Source: Verrucomicrobiota bacterium
GTDB taxonomy: Bacteria; Verrucomicrobiota; Verrucomicrobiia; Opitutales; Opitutaceae
Direction: 5' to 3'
DNA: 64,000 nt
NCBI GenBank assembly: GCA_016235555.1
Contig: JACRKC010000055.1
Span: 62,001 to 126,000, forward strand
Below are positions 11,235-20,638 of this stretch, piece after piece (positions within the stretch are counted from its first letter, which is position 1; the number at the start of each line of letters is the position of its first letter). The translations under genes and the position numbers were made by a program. Below the pieces are notes generated by a model. That model ran no database searches. It saw nothing but the letters and a program-made list of their open reading frames with translations, and was not told where the DNA came from.

Positions 11235-11657
11235 TCACGAGCGCGCCAACGGCAGCGCGAGCAGTCGCGCCGCATCGATCATCCGGCGATCATTCGTGAA
11301 GAGCGTGCCCGCCTCGATGCCTGCGAAGGTGGCGAGATGAATCGCATCAAGCGTGCGCAACGGGACGTGCGGATGCACCCGCGCCATCACCTCCGCCGCT
11401 TCACGCACGATCGCGCCGTCGAGCTCAATGAGCTCCACGACCTCGTCGAGCACGTGCATCTCGAAGACTTCCCACACCCGCTGGCGCATCTCCGGACGCA
11501 TTTTGCCGCTGCGCTCCTTGGCGAGCAGCGCCGACCACAGCTCGGCGTAGAGCAATTCCGAGGAAACGATTTTGTTGCCCGCGACAATGCCCTCACACTC
11601 CGCTGAGTCGGGCTCCTGCGTGTAGAGCTTAACGAAGACCGACGTGTCCAGATACAT
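11235..11657 (-). CDS. PIN-domain ribonuclease toxin (VapC-like)
   Basis: 140-residue PIN protein. The acidic metal-binding residues are visible: Asp4 in MYLDTSVFVKLY, the Glu in SELLYAELWSAL, the Asp in LRTLDAIHLAT and the Asp in TLFTNDRRM. All four positions of the family are present, so a Mg2+-dependent RNase activity is plausible. It starts 1 bp after the antitoxin stop codon on the same strand, the standard antitoxin-toxin order. Confidence 0.9.
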   Translation of the reverse strand: MYLDTSVFVKLYTQEPDSAECEGIVAGNKIVSSELLYAELWSALLAKERSGKMRPEMRQRVWEVFEMHVLDEVVELIELDGAIVREAAEVMARVHPHVPLRTLDAIHLATFAGIEAGTLFTNDRRMIDAARLLALPLARS

Positions 11658-11658
11658 C

Positions 11659-11982
11659 TCAGTAACCGCTGTCCCGCATCTCGCGGATCAACGGGGTCGA
11701 GTCCGGGGTCATCGGCATGGTGGCGCGGAAAGCCGCGAGTGATTGCCACGGCTTCCCGCCCACCACGGGGCGAAAGCGCACGAGCATGGCCTTCGGTTCG
11801 CCATCCGAGGTGACAACAATCTCCTCACCGGCCGCCGCGCGTTGGAGGAGCGCCGAGAGTTGGTCTTTGGCTTCGCGCACCGACACTTCAGCACGGCGCC
11901 GCAGGGTCGCGGCTTCTTCCACTGTTGCTGCATCTGGTGTGAGCAACGCCCTCTGCCCGAGAACTCGCTTGGATTTCTTCAT
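11659..11982 (-). CDS. Type II antitoxin of Phd/YefM type
   Basis: 107 residues from the ATG at 11982; a GTG at 12000 would add six residues. The central segment VSVREAKDQLSALLQRAAAGEEIVVT is the Phd/YefM N-domain pattern (VSxxEAKxxLSxLL...G), followed by SDGEPKAMLVRFRPV. The first 35 residues form an unusual extension for this family. The C-terminal tail should wrap the PIN toxin. The operator-like direct repeats overlapping its start suggest autoregulation. Confidence 0.82.
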   Translation of the reverse strand: MKKSKRVLGQRALLTPDAATVEEAATLRRRAEVSVREAKDQLSALLQRAAAGEEIVVTSDGEPKAMLVRFRPVVGGKPWQSLAAFRATMPMTPDSTPLIREMRDSGY

Positions 11983-11999
11983 GTGGCCAATTGTGGCCA
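11982..11999. promoter_or_regulatory. Candidate toxin-antitoxin operator: two TGTGGCCA direct repeats
   Basis: TGTGGCCA occurs at 11982-11989 and again at 11992-11999, exactly 10 bp apart, so both would face the same side of the helix. Each contains the palindrome TGGCCA. They overlap the ATG start of the antitoxin. A Phd-type antitoxin normally binds short palindromes at its own promoter, so this is a plausible autoregulatory site. Confidence 0.45.
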
Positions 12000-12039
12000 C
12001 ATCCCACTACTTCGTCAAGTTTTCTTCCAATCCCGACGA

Positions 12040-13077
12040 TCACATTGCAGCGCGGCGCAGCGCCCAGAGTTGCCTCGCCTGCTTGATCGTCGTGGCGAGC
12101 ACCTCGGGTGTGAGCGCTTGTTTCGGGTCGTCACCGATGCCGTGGTTCGGGCTCACATGCGCTTCGATGCACAGGCCGTCGGCGCCATAGGCCACGGCGG
12201 CGAGCGCGCACGCGGGCACATAGGCGGCCTTCCCGACCGAGTGCGACGGATCGACGACCACGGGAGCCCAGGTTTTTTCCTTCAACAAGGGTGTGACGCT
12301 TTCGTCGGGGTGATTGCGATAGCCGTCAAGTGTGGGCGCGGTGCCGCGCGGACAGAGGATGATGTTGGGGTTGCCGAAGGCCGCGATGTATTCTGCCGCC
12401 GAGATGAACTCATTGATCGGCCCCATGTGAATGCTGCGCTTCAGCAGCACGCAGGTTTCGCGCTTGTCGACCGCGCGGCCGATGGCGCGGAGCAGCGAAT
12501 AGTTGAGCGCGTTGCGCGCGCCGACTTGGAGGCAGGCGACACCGGCGTTGAGCGCGACCGGGATGTGCGCCTCTTCCATCACCTCGGTGTCGACGGGCAG
12601 TCCCGTGCGGTGTGACGCCTCGAGCAGGATGTCCATCGACTTCACGTCGCCCTGAAACGTGTAGGGGTTGGTCCGCGGCTTCCACACGCCGCCGCGCAGC
12701 ATGTTCGCGCCCGCCTCCTTCACGGCGGCCGCGGTTTCGTAGAAATAGTTCGGATTCTTCGGGTCGATCGTGCAGGCGCCGGCGATCACGAAGAACTGCT
12801 CGCCGAGCGTGACGCCGCCGATCGTGATGCGATGCGTCGCGAGGTCGGACCGTTTGTCCATCAGCTTGAACGGCGACTGGATGCGGTCGATGCGGTCGAT
12901 GTAGTCGAGCCCCTCCAGCCGGTTGATCATGAGCTCGTCGCGCTCGTCGCCGACGATGGCGTAGATCGTCCGCACGGCCCCGATGATGGGCTGAATCTTG
13001 CAGCCAAACTCGGTGACGATGGCCGCTATTTCTGCGAGTTGGGAGTCGGCGAGACGGTTCGATTTCGGAAGGATCAT
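12040..13077 (-). CDS. aroF: 3-deoxy-7-phosphoheptulonate synthase (DAHP synthase), type I-beta
   Basis: First enzyme of the shikimate pathway, condensing PEP and erythrose 4-phosphate. 345 residues from the ATG at 13077. Residues 1-70 form a ferredoxin-like regulatory domain, as in the Thermotoga-type enzymes. The barrel carries VIAGACTIDP, LRGGVWKPRTNPYTFQG, KRSIHMG, LCPRGTAP and DPSHSVGK, which are PEP- and metal-site segments. The first of these normally reads AGPC (residue pair GP); here it is AGAC, a small variation. The gene appears to be monocistronic. Confidence 0.95.
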   Translation of the reverse strand: MILPKSNRLADSQLAEIAAIVTEFGCKIQPIIGAVRTIYAIVGDERDELMINRLEGLDYIDRIDRIQSPFKLMDKRSDLATHRITIGGVTLGEQFFVIAGACTIDPKNPNYFYETAAAVKEAGANMLRGGVWKPRTNPYTFQGDVKSMDILLEASHRTGLPVDTEVMEEAHIPVALNAGVACLQVGARNALNYSLLRAIGRAVDKRETCVLLKRSIHMGPINEFISAAEYIAAFGNPNIILCPRGTAPTLDGYRNHPDESVTPLLKEKTWAPVVVDPSHSVGKAAYVPACALAAVAYGADGLCIEAHVSPNHGIGDDPKQALTPEVLATTIKQARQLWALRRAAM

Positions 13078-13117
13078 GGCAGGAAACGCGGAGCTTCCGC
13101 GCTTTCGCCGCCGCCTG

Positions 13118-13939
13118 TCAAAGGAACTTCTCGAACTCGTCCGGCAACGGCGCCTTCGCCGCAAATCTGTGGCTTCGCCCGCCCCACTCGTAGTCGAAAC
13201 TCGTTTCCACCGAGTGCAGGAAAAGCCGCTTCGTCTCCGCTCCTTTGGCGAACTCACGGTTCGCCCGGAAGTCCCCGTATGTCTGATCGCCGACGATCGG
13301 CAGGCCGCGTTTGGCGCACTGCACGCGCAACTGGTGGCTGCGACCCGTGCGTGGCTCGAGTTTGATCAAGGCCAGCCGCGGTTCCGTCCGCTTGACCCGC
13401 ACGACGGTCATCCGGGATTCGGCCGGCACCATTGTGGGAGGGGCTTTATGCCCCGACAAATCACGGGGCCTATCGGGGCGCAAAGCTCCTCCCCCAGTTT
13501 TCGCGGCCGTGCGGATTTGCCCGCCGCGTTTCTCGACTGCCAGCAGGTCGCGCCACATCTCCAGCGGCGCACGCGGCGCCCCAAACACCAGCGCATGGTA
13601 GATCTTCCGCACCTGTTTCCGTTTGAACTGCGCTCGAATTTCCGCGGCCAATGCGCCGTCCGCCGCCGCCAGGATCACCCCCGATGTCGCCGAATCGAGC
13701 CGGTTGAGCAGCCAGAGCCGGTGCAGGGCGCCACTCGCGTCGGGCCACTCGAAAAACTCCCCGTCGACTGCATAGCGGGCCGTCAGCAAGGACCGCGGCT
13801 CGTCTTCCGTGGTGTTCGGATGCGAGAGGACTCCGGCCGGTTTGGCCAGCGCGGCCACCCCGTTGGCATCGCGATGCAAGACCGCCACGCCGCGCCCGAG
13901 CGGCAACGCCCCCCAAAAACTCTCCGTCACCGCGTTCAC
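13118..13939 (-). CDS. RluA-family pseudouridine synthase with an in-frame repeat
   Basis: Predicted rRNA or tRNA pseudouridine synthase, 273 residues. The catalytic Asp is in LLNRLDSATSGVIL, and the C-terminal half has ALIKLEPRTGRSHQLRVQ and IVGDQTYGD, typical of RluA/RluC/RluD. No S4 domain is visible. The GTG at 13939 overlaps the TGA stop of the upstream TonB-like gene (GTGA), so translation is probably coupled. A 62 bp palindromic repeat at 13434-13495 is translated in frame as part of GALRPDRPRDLSGHKAPP, adding about 20 residues between two conserved strands. The RNA target is unknown. Confidence 0.88.
   Translation of the reverse strand: MNAVTESFWGALPLGRGVAVLHRDANGVAALAKPAGVLSHPNTTEDEPRSLLTARYAVDGEFFEWPDASGALHRLWLLNRLDSATSGVILAAADGALAAEIRAQFKRKQVRKIYHALVFGAPRAPLEMWRDLLAVEKRGGQIRTAAKTGGGALRPDRPRDLSGHKAPPTMVPAESRMTVVRVKRTEPRLALIKLEPRTGRSHQLRVQCAKRGLPIVGDQTYGDFRANREFAKGAETKRLFLHSVETSFDYEWGGRSHRFAAKAPLPDEFEKFL
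13434..13495. repeat. Palindromic repeat inside the pseudouridine synthase gene
   Basis: The left arm GTGGGAGGGGCTTTATGCCCC is matched in inverse by the right arm ending GCTCCTCCCCC, with a second small palindrome in the middle. The frame is kept through the unit, so it is translated. It has the same two-armed design as the GTAG-ended repeats elsewhere in the window. Confidence 0.85.
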
Positions 13940-15057
13940 TGATAGTAAAACGTGAACGTCATCTCCTGCTGCGAGCCGAGCACGGCCTTCATATCTTCCG
14001 TCCACGGCCCGTAGGGCGCCCGGTTGGTGATCGCACTCACGCACGAGCGCGAGCCTTGCTCGGTCGAATGGTTGTCGACCTCGACGATCCGGGCGATCCG
14101 GCCTTCGCTTTCGAGGATGAACTTCACCGCCACGTAGGTGCCGGACCCGGGGTAGTTTTTGCTCTCGACCAGAATCTTGTCCCACTCGAGCTGCACGGCC
14201 TCGATCATGCGCTGGAGATACGCGCCGTAATTGCTCCACTTGGCGTCGACGGCGATGTTGCCGATGTTCTGCGTCCCGAATTTATTTTCCGCAAAAATCG
14301 CCGGCCGCACCTGCTGCTGCTTCACGATCTGCGGTCGCGCCCGCGGATGCCGGGGGTCGATCGCCGGCTGGTTCGCCGTGGAATCCTGGAACAGGGGCGC
14401 GTTCCTGGCCCCTTCGATGCGCTCGGGGATCGGCCGGGCGTTTTCCGGAAACTTCGCGATGTTGGTCCCGAAGGCATCCTTGTTGTCGCCTTCCTTTTTA
14501 TCAAAGCCCGGCAGTGGATTCTGCTCGGCCTTCGGCGTCGTCGCCACCTGCGCTTCCTGCGCCTCGACCGGCGGCGGCGCGGCCTCGATGTGCTCCAGCG
14601 GCTTGGTGAGCTGACCGCTCACGATCTGCGTGGACTGGATGTCCTTCCGGCCTTCGAGCGCCGGCATGTCGCTCTTCCCGTTCGGCGTCGGCTTTTCCTG
14701 CGCGACCTGCTGGTTCATGAACGAGAAATTGTTGGTCTTGTCCGGCGCCTGATCGGGTGCATCCGGATTTGCCTCGACGAACTTCGTGGGCGGCGGCGGC
14801 TTCGGCGCCGGCTTCGAAATGAAGGCGTCCGGCGCCATCTCGATGTTGAATTGTTTGCCCGCGGTGTGCGGTCGCACCGCCGCGGTCGCATGCTCGAAGC
14901 GCAACAGATGCGGCGCGATGATCCACAACAGCAGGTAGAACAAGACGACCCCCGCCACCCCGACCGCCGTCGACCGTCCGTCCGGATCTTCCCAGACGCG
15001 CGCCACCCAGCGGCGGATGCCGGTGGCTGGTTGGGGCGACGCGATCGATTGATTCAT
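13936..15057 (-). CDS. TonB-like periplasm-spanning protein
   Basis: 373 residues: a short cytoplasmic N-terminus, a single span (VGVAGVVLFYLLLWIIAPHL) near residues 33-52, a long Pro/Lys/Glu-rich stretch (SKPAPKPPPPTKFVEANPDAP), and a C-terminal domain of about 100 residues (YGAYLQRMIEAVQLEWDKIL, VAVKFILESEGRIARIVEVD) like TonB/TolA C-terminal domains. Its likely role is to transmit energy from an ExbBD complex to outer-membrane receptors. It lies 22 bp after maf and overlaps the pseudouridine synthase gene by GTGA. Confidence 0.75.
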   Translation of the reverse strand: MNQSIASPQPATGIRRWVARVWEDPDGRSTAVGVAGVVLFYLLLWIIAPHLLRFEHATAAVRPHTAGKQFNIEMAPDAFISKPAPKPPPPTKFVEANPDAPDQAPDKTNNFSFMNQQVAQEKPTPNGKSDMPALEGRKDIQSTQIVSGQLTKPLEHIEAAPPPVEAQEAQVATTPKAEQNPLPGFDKKEGDNKDAFGTNIAKFPENARPIPERIEGARNAPLFQDSTANQPAIDPRHPRARPQIVKQQQVRPAIFAENKFGTQNIGNIAVDAKWSNYGAYLQRMIEAVQLEWDKILVESKNYPGSGTYVAVKFILESEGRIARIVEVDNHSTEQGSRSCVSAITNRAPYGPWTEDMKAVLGSQQEMTFTFYYQ

Positions 15058-15079
15058 CGGTTCGGGCAGGACGCTGAAG

Positions 15080-15658
15080 TCAGGCGAGCAGACCGCACCG
15101 CGTCAAAATTTGTTTCGTGGTTTCGAGGGGCAGGCCGACGATATTTGTCCGCGACCCACGGAAGCCCGCGACAATCAGATCGCCGCGCTCCTGGATGGCG
15201 TAGCCGCCGGCCTTGTCGAGTGTGTGCACCGCCGCGAGGTATTCCTCGATCACCTCAGGGGACAGCGCTTTGAACGTAACTTCGCTCGCCACGCCTTCGT
15301 CCACCGCCAATCGGCCCGCGGCCCGCCGCACGGCGACGCCGGTGAACACCGTGTGCGTGCGCCCGCTCAGCCGCCGCAGCATCGCGCGCGCTTCCGCCAG
15401 GTCGCAGGGCTTGTTGAGCGCCACGCCGTCGAGAAACACCGTCGTGTCGGCCCCGAGCACAAACGCCTCCGGGTGCCGTGCCGCCACCCACGCCGCCTTC
15501 AGCGCCGCGTTGTGCGCGACCATGACGCGCGGATCCGTCGAAGGCTCCTCGTGCTCGGTCACCTCCGCGGTGATGACCTCGAACGGCACACCGAGCTGCG
15601 CGAGCAATTCGCGCCGGCGGGGCGAAGCGGAAGCGAGGATCAGGCGGGGCCTCAGCAT
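15080..15658 (-). CDS. maf: Maf family nucleoside triphosphate pyrophosphatase
   Basis: 192-residue house-cleaning enzyme that hydrolyses non-canonical or methylated nucleoside triphosphates (dTTP/UTP-type by family). The N-terminal signature is LILASASPRRRELLAQLGV, followed by AHNAALKAAWVA, the catalytic VLGADTTVFLDG and LSGRTHTVFTGVAV. The ending ETTKQILTRCGLLA is typical. It is the first gene of an apparent maf / TonB-like / pseudouridine synthase run on the minus strand. Confidence 0.95.
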   Translation of the reverse strand: MLRPRLILASASPRRRELLAQLGVPFEVITAEVTEHEEPSTDPRVMVAHNAALKAAWVAARHPEAFVLGADTTVFLDGVALNKPCDLAEARAMLRRLSGRTHTVFTGVAVRRAAGRLAVDEGVASEVTFKALSPEVIEEYLAAVHTLDKAGGYAIQERGDLIVAGFRGSRTNIVGLPLETTKQILTRCGLLA

Positions 15659-15694
15659 GAGTGCAGCGGCGGGCTGTGAGCGCCGGTTCCGAAC

Positions 15695-15719
15695 GAGCGG
15701 CGGTCAGGGACCGCCGCTC
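15695..15719. repeat. Single hairpin repeat between maf and the TolC-family gene
   Basis: GAGCGGCGGTC AGG GACCGCCGCTC: an 11-bp perfect stem with a 3-base loop. The core GCGGCGGTC...GACCGCCGC is shared with the GTAGCGGCGG family at 32774 and 50788. No T-tract follows, so it is not a standard terminator, though it lies at the 3' end of the TolC-family gene. Confidence 0.8.
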
Positions 15720-15740
15720 CAACTCCACGCGCACCGCCAC

Positions 15741-17057
15741 TCACGGACTCTTCTCCGCGAGCACCGTGCGCACATCGCCCCGCGCCCGGGCCAGCTCCAC
15801 CCGGCTCAGGTTGTATTGGTAAACGGCGTCGACCACGTTGTCGGCGGCGATCGCGAGCTGGTTCTGCGCCTCGACCACCTCACGGTTGTCGGCCACGCCT
15901 TCGTGATAGCGCGCCCGGGCCAGGTGGAGCTGCTCCTCGGCGAGACGGAGATTTTTTTCCGCGACGGCGATCTGGGCATTGCGCGACGAGGCATCCTGCC
16001 GCGCGAGGCGAAGCTCGGAGGAGATTTGCAGCTCGAGGGTCCGCAGCCGGGCCTCCTGCATACGCTGCCGGGAAAGCGCGGAGCGCTTGTCCGCACCCGC
16101 CCGCAGGCCGTCGAAGATCGGGATGCTGAGTGCGACGCCCGCCGTCCACACCGAGCGCTTGTCGTTGTCGTCAAAGTTTCCCGCCGCGCGCCCCCAATCG
16201 CCCGAGAGTGCCAATGACGGGAGGCGCTCGTAGCTCGCCGTGCGCACGTCGAGCCTGGATTGGTCCACCGCCTTCTGCGCCCGCAACCACTCCGCGCGCT
16301 GCTCGAACGAAGTGCGGGCATCGCCCAGCGCCATCAGCGAGGCGTCGACTCGGCGCACCGCGAAATCCGCCAGCTTGATCTCGAGGGCGGGATCGAGGTT
16401 GAGGAGCCGCTTGAACGCCAGTTCGCTTTGGTAAGCCGTCGTCACCTGCTGCAACCGCGCCTGTTCGGCCTGGGCGAGCTGGGCCTCGGCCCGCGTCACA
16501 TCGATCTGCGCGACCGTTCCGGCCGCGAACTGGTTGCGCGCCAGATCGAACAGCGCCTTCGCGCGCGTGATGCTGGCGTCCAGCACATCGAGCCGGCGGA
16601 GATTCCGCAAATGGGCGAAATAAGCCTGCGCGACCGCGGTGAGCGAGGCCTGCACCGTGGCGCGCAGCTCGGCTTGCGCGATGTCGACGCCCACGCGCGA
16701 AGCCTGCGCGGCGGAGATCACCTGCGGGTTGAGCAGCGAATAGGAGCCGGCGAAGCGCGCGTCGAAACGGTTCGACGGCCGCGTCTCGCTCAGCGCTCCG
16801 GTGGTGCTGAGAATATTCAGGTTGCGCGTCCGCCGCTGGGCGGCGTTGGCGTTGACGGTTGGCAGCAGCCCCACGCGCGCAACATTCGCCTGCTCGATGG
16901 CCTGCAGCGCCGCTTCGCGGCCGAGCAGCACGCTTGAGTTTACGCGCTCCGCCGTCGACAGCGCTTCCTCCAGCGTCAGCGCCATGGGCTGGGCGGCGAT
17001 GGAGCCAACGGCCGCGACGGCGAGGAACAAGGGGAGGAAATATCTCGGTGACCGCAT
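15741..17057 (-). CDS. TolC-family outer membrane efflux protein
   Basis: 438-residue outer-membrane channel of tripartite exporters. A signal peptide is visible ([20 protein letters not shown]). The mature part is the long alpha-helical, Gln/Ala/Arg-rich repeat pattern of TolC proteins ([20 protein letters not shown] near the start; [40 protein letters not shown] near the end). No inner-membrane pump or adaptor gene is next to it, so its partners must be elsewhere. It is divergent from nadE. Confidence 0.9.
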   Translation of the reverse strand: MRSPRYFLPLFLAVAAVGSIAAQPMALTLEEALSTAERVNSSVLLGREAALQAIEQANVARVGLLPTVNANAAQRRTRNLNILSTTGALSETRPSNRFDARFAGSYSLLNPQVISAAQASRVGVDIAQAELRATVQASLTAVAQAYFAHLRNLRRLDVLDASITRAKALFDLARNQFAAGTVAQIDVTRAEAQLAQAEQARLQQVTTAYQSELAFKRLLNLDPALEIKLADFAVRRVDASLMALGDARTSFEQRAEWLRAQKAVDQSRLDVRTASYERLPSLALSGDWGRAAGNFDDNDKRSVWTAGVALSIPIFDGLRAGADKRSALSRQRMQEARLRTLELQISSELRLARQDASSRNAQIAVAEKNLRLAEEQLHLARARYHEGVADNREVVEAQNQLAIAADNVVDAVYQYNLSRVELARARGDVRTVLAEKSP

Positions 17058-17158
17058 GGAAGATGCAGAGCAAATCGGGCGCCCGGCCCGGAGCGCAAGC
17101 CCGGCGTTGTGGGTTGTCAGACGGTGGAAAGCCCCTCACGTTGCGCCCCTTGTTTCCC

Positions 17159-18826
17159 ATGCGCCTCGGCCTCGCCCAGTTCAACCCGACCGTCGGTGAT
17201 CTCGCCGGCAACCGGCAGAGAATCCTCGCCGCCTACGCCGCGCTCGTCGCGCAAGGCGCGGAGCTGGTCGTGTTTCCCGAACTCGCCGTGTGCGGCTACC
17301 CGCCGCGCGACCTGCTCTTCAAGCGCCGCTTCGTGCCCGACGTCGCCGATTCACTCGCCGAAATCGCCGCCGCCGTCGGCCCCGTGCCCGCGATCATCGG
17401 CACCGTGGAGCCCAACACCTCCGGCCGCGGCCGCCCGTTTTTCAACAGCGCCGCGTTCTGCTATCGCGGCAAGGTCGCCGCCGTCGCGCGCAAATGCCTC
17501 CTCCCCACCTACGACGTATTCGACGAGGATCGCTATTTCGAGCCCGCCACCACGCCTACCGTCATCGAACACGCCGGCCGCCGCATCGGCATCACGATTT
17601 GCGAGGACATCTGGACTCACCCGATGATCAGCACGCGTCGCCTCTATTCCGGCGCCACGCCCATCGAGCAACTCGCCGCGCAGAAATGCGACCTCATGGT
17701 CAACCTCTCCGCGAGCCCGTGGCACAGCGCCAAGGAAAACGTCCGCCAGAAACTCGTCGTCGCCGAGTCCGCCCGCGCTCTCCGCTGCCCCGTCGCCTAC
17801 GTCAACGCCATCGGGGGCAACGACGAACTCATCTTCGACGGCCGCAGCCACGTCGTCGACTCGCAGGGCCACCTCCTCGCCGGCCTCGCCGCCTTCGAGG
17901 AAGAGTCCCGTGTCGTCGACCTGAGTGTTCCGGACTCTCAGCTCTCAACTCTCAGCTCTCAACTCTCGCCGAGTTTCCAACTCGGCGAGATGGCCGACAT
18001 CTACCACGCCCTCGTGCTCGGCACGCGCGATTACGCCCACAAGAGCGGCTTCAAACGCGCGCTCGTCGCGCTCTCCGGCGGCATCGACTCCGCCGTCGTC
18101 GGCGTGATCGCTGCCGCCGCCTTCGGCCCGGAAAACGTGATGGGCGTCTCGCTCCCCTCCTCCATCTCCTCGCAACACTCGCGCGACGACGCCCGCATCC
18201 TCGCGCAAAACCTCGGCATCCGCTTCGAGACCGTGCGCATCGCCGATGTCGTCAGCGAATCGGAGAAAGTGCTCTTCCACCTCTTCAAGGACACCAAGCG
18301 CGACGTGACCGAGGAAAACATCCAGGCCCGCGCCCGCGGCCTCCTGATGATGGCGCTCTCGAACAAATTCGGCTCGTTGCTCCTCACCACTGGCAACAAA
18401 AGCGAAATGGCCGTCGGCTACTGCACGCTCTACGGCGACATGTGCGGAGGCCTCGCCGTGATCAGCGACGTGTTCAAGATGCAGGTCTACGCCCTCGCCC
18501 GGTGGATCAACCGCGAGAAGGAAATCATCCCGCACAACACGATCGACAAACCGCCGAGCGCCGAGCTGCGCCCCAACCAAAAGGACCAGGACAGCCTCCC
18601 GCCCTACGACCAGCTCGACGCGATCCTGCAAGGTTACGTCGAGGAAGGCCTCTCCCGCCGCGACCTCGTCGCGAAAGGTTTCCCCGAACCCGTGGTCGCC
18701 GACGTCCTGCGCAAAGTGGATTTGAATGAATATAAGCGGAAACAAGCGGCCCCCGGTTTGAAGATCACGCCGCTCGCCTTCGGCGTCGGGCGGAGAATTC
18801 CGATCGTGCAGAAATACGTGAGCTGA
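17159..18826 (+). CDS. nadE: Glutamine-dependent NAD+ synthetase
   Basis: Makes NAD+ from deamido-NAD with glutamine as amine donor; 555 residues. The N-terminal nitrilase domain has the catalytic Glu ([15 protein letters not shown]), Lys ([14 protein letters not shown]) and Cys (GITICEDIW). The C-terminal synthetase has the PP-loop [12 protein letters not shown] and the late [14 protein letters not shown]. The ATG at 17159 is the family start. Between the domains the linker contains [20 protein letters not shown], encoded by a heptad repeat and a small palindrome (17935-17989). Confidence 0.96.
   Translation: MRLGLAQFNPTVGDLAGNRQRILAAYAALVAQGAELVVFPELAVCGYPPRDLLFKRRFVPDVADSLAEIAAAVGPVPAIIGTVEPNTSGRGRPFFNSAAFCYRGKVAAVARKCLLPTYDVFDEDRYFEPATTPTVIEHAGRRIGITICEDIWTHPMISTRRLYSGATPIEQLAAQKCDLMVNLSASPWHSAKENVRQKLVVAESARALRCPVAYVNAIGGNDELIFDGRSHVVDSQGHLLAGLAAFEEESRVVDLSVPDSQLSTLSSQLSPSFQLGEMADIYHALVLGTRDYAHKSGFKRALVALSGGIDSAVVGVIAAAAFGPENVMGVSLPSSISSQHSRDDARILAQNLGIRFETVRIADVVSESEKVLFHLFKDTKRDVTEENIQARARGLLMMALSNKFGSLLLTTGNKSEMAVGYCTLYGDMCGGLAVISDVFKMQVYALARWINREKEIIPHNTIDKPPSAELRPNQKDQDSLPPYDQLDAILQGYVEEGLSRRDLVAKGFPEPVVADVLRKVDLNEYKRKQAAPGLKITPLAFGVGRRIPIVQKYVS
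17935..17989. repeat. Heptad repeat plus palindrome inside nadE
   Basis: Five tandem 7-base words of the CTCTCAA/CTCTCAG type are followed by the palindrome CGCCGAGTTTCCAACTCGGCG. They are translated in frame in the interdomain linker of NadE. The same CTCAACT words occur at 21218-21246, 50691-50722 and (inverse) 42231-42262 and 51149-51180. Confidence 0.75.
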
Positions 18827-18832
18827 GTTTTG

Positions 18833-19282
18833 AACCACTGATGATCGCTTATGAACACTGATGCCCCGACACACATTGAGCACGATGCAGACGGCTACGC
18901 GCTGATTGGTGCTTGTTTTGAAGTCTACAATGAAATGGGTAACGGCTACCTCGAAGACGTTTATCAGGAAAGTTTGGAGATGGAGCTCACTGAACGTGGC
19001 ATCCCATTCATCACGCAGCCCAAGCTCCCGATTTACTACAAAGGCCGCCTTCTTCGAAAGAAATACGAGGCCGACCTCCTCGTCTTCGACAAAATTATCG
19101 TCGAGTTGAAGGCCGTGAAAGCCCTGCTGCCCGAACACGAAGCCCAGCTGTTGCACTACCTGAAGGCGACCGGTCGTCGCGTCGGCTATCTGGTAAACTT
19201 TGGCGCTTTCCCGAAGTTGGATTGGCGCCGACGCGTCATGTGACCTGTTTTCATCAGTGTCCTTCAGTGAAAATCAGTGGTT
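18833..19282. mobile_element. 450 bp terminal-inverted-repeat element carrying a GxxExxY gene
   Basis: The left end 18833-18863 begins AACCACTGAT and ends CACTGATG. The right end 19252-19282 read in reverse begins AACCACTGAT and ends GGACACTGATG. The two 31-base ends match at 25 positions. The only gene inside is the GxxExxY gene, whose ATG (18851) lies within the left end. The element sits between the nadE stop and hemL, whose ATG is 5 bases after the right end. There is no transposase, so it is either non-autonomous or moved by an unknown mechanism. Confidence 0.7.
18851..19243 (+). CDS. GxxExxY family protein
   Basis: 130 residues with the name-giving motif GNGYLEDVYQ at residues 35-44 and the conserved YEADLLVFDKIIVELKAVKAL. 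The Asp ... Glu-x-Lys spacing in the latter resembles the catalytic core of PD-(D/E)xK nucleases, so a nuclease fold is plausible but unproven. Proteins of this family are widespread and scattered among bacteria, and their function is not known. The gene occupies nearly all of an inverted-repeat element, and its start codon lies inside the left end. Confidence 0.88.
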   Translation: MNTDAPTHIEHDADGYALIGACFEVYNEMGNGYLEDVYQESLEMELTERGIPFITQPKLPIYYKGRLLRKKYEADLLVFDKIIVELKAVKALLPEHEAQLLHYLKATGRRVGYLVNFGAFPKLDWRRRVM

Positions 19283-19287
19283 AAAAA

Positions 19288-20558
<1,271 letters not shown>

Positions 20559-20562
<4 letters not shown>

Positions 20563-20638
20563 GAGCCTGCTTGCAGGCGATGGGATTTAGCCCACGCTGC
20601 GCCTCAAACCACTGAACCGCGTGCAAGCACGCTCCTAC
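20559..20638. repeat. Double-hairpin repeat bridging hemL stop and next gene's start
   Basis: The left arm GTAGGAGCCTGCTTGCAGGCG and the right arm (inverse) GTAGGAGCGTGCTTGCACGCG match at 19 of 21 positions. The first TAG is the hemL stop (20560-20562). The right arm contains the GTG (20621) that opens the next reading frame. The repeat thus makes up the entire gap and both codons. Confidence 0.85.

Noticed and set aside
15080-15658. Codon 1 of maf further upstream
   Set aside because: LILASASPRRR must be near the N-terminus; the ATG at 15658 gives the normal start.
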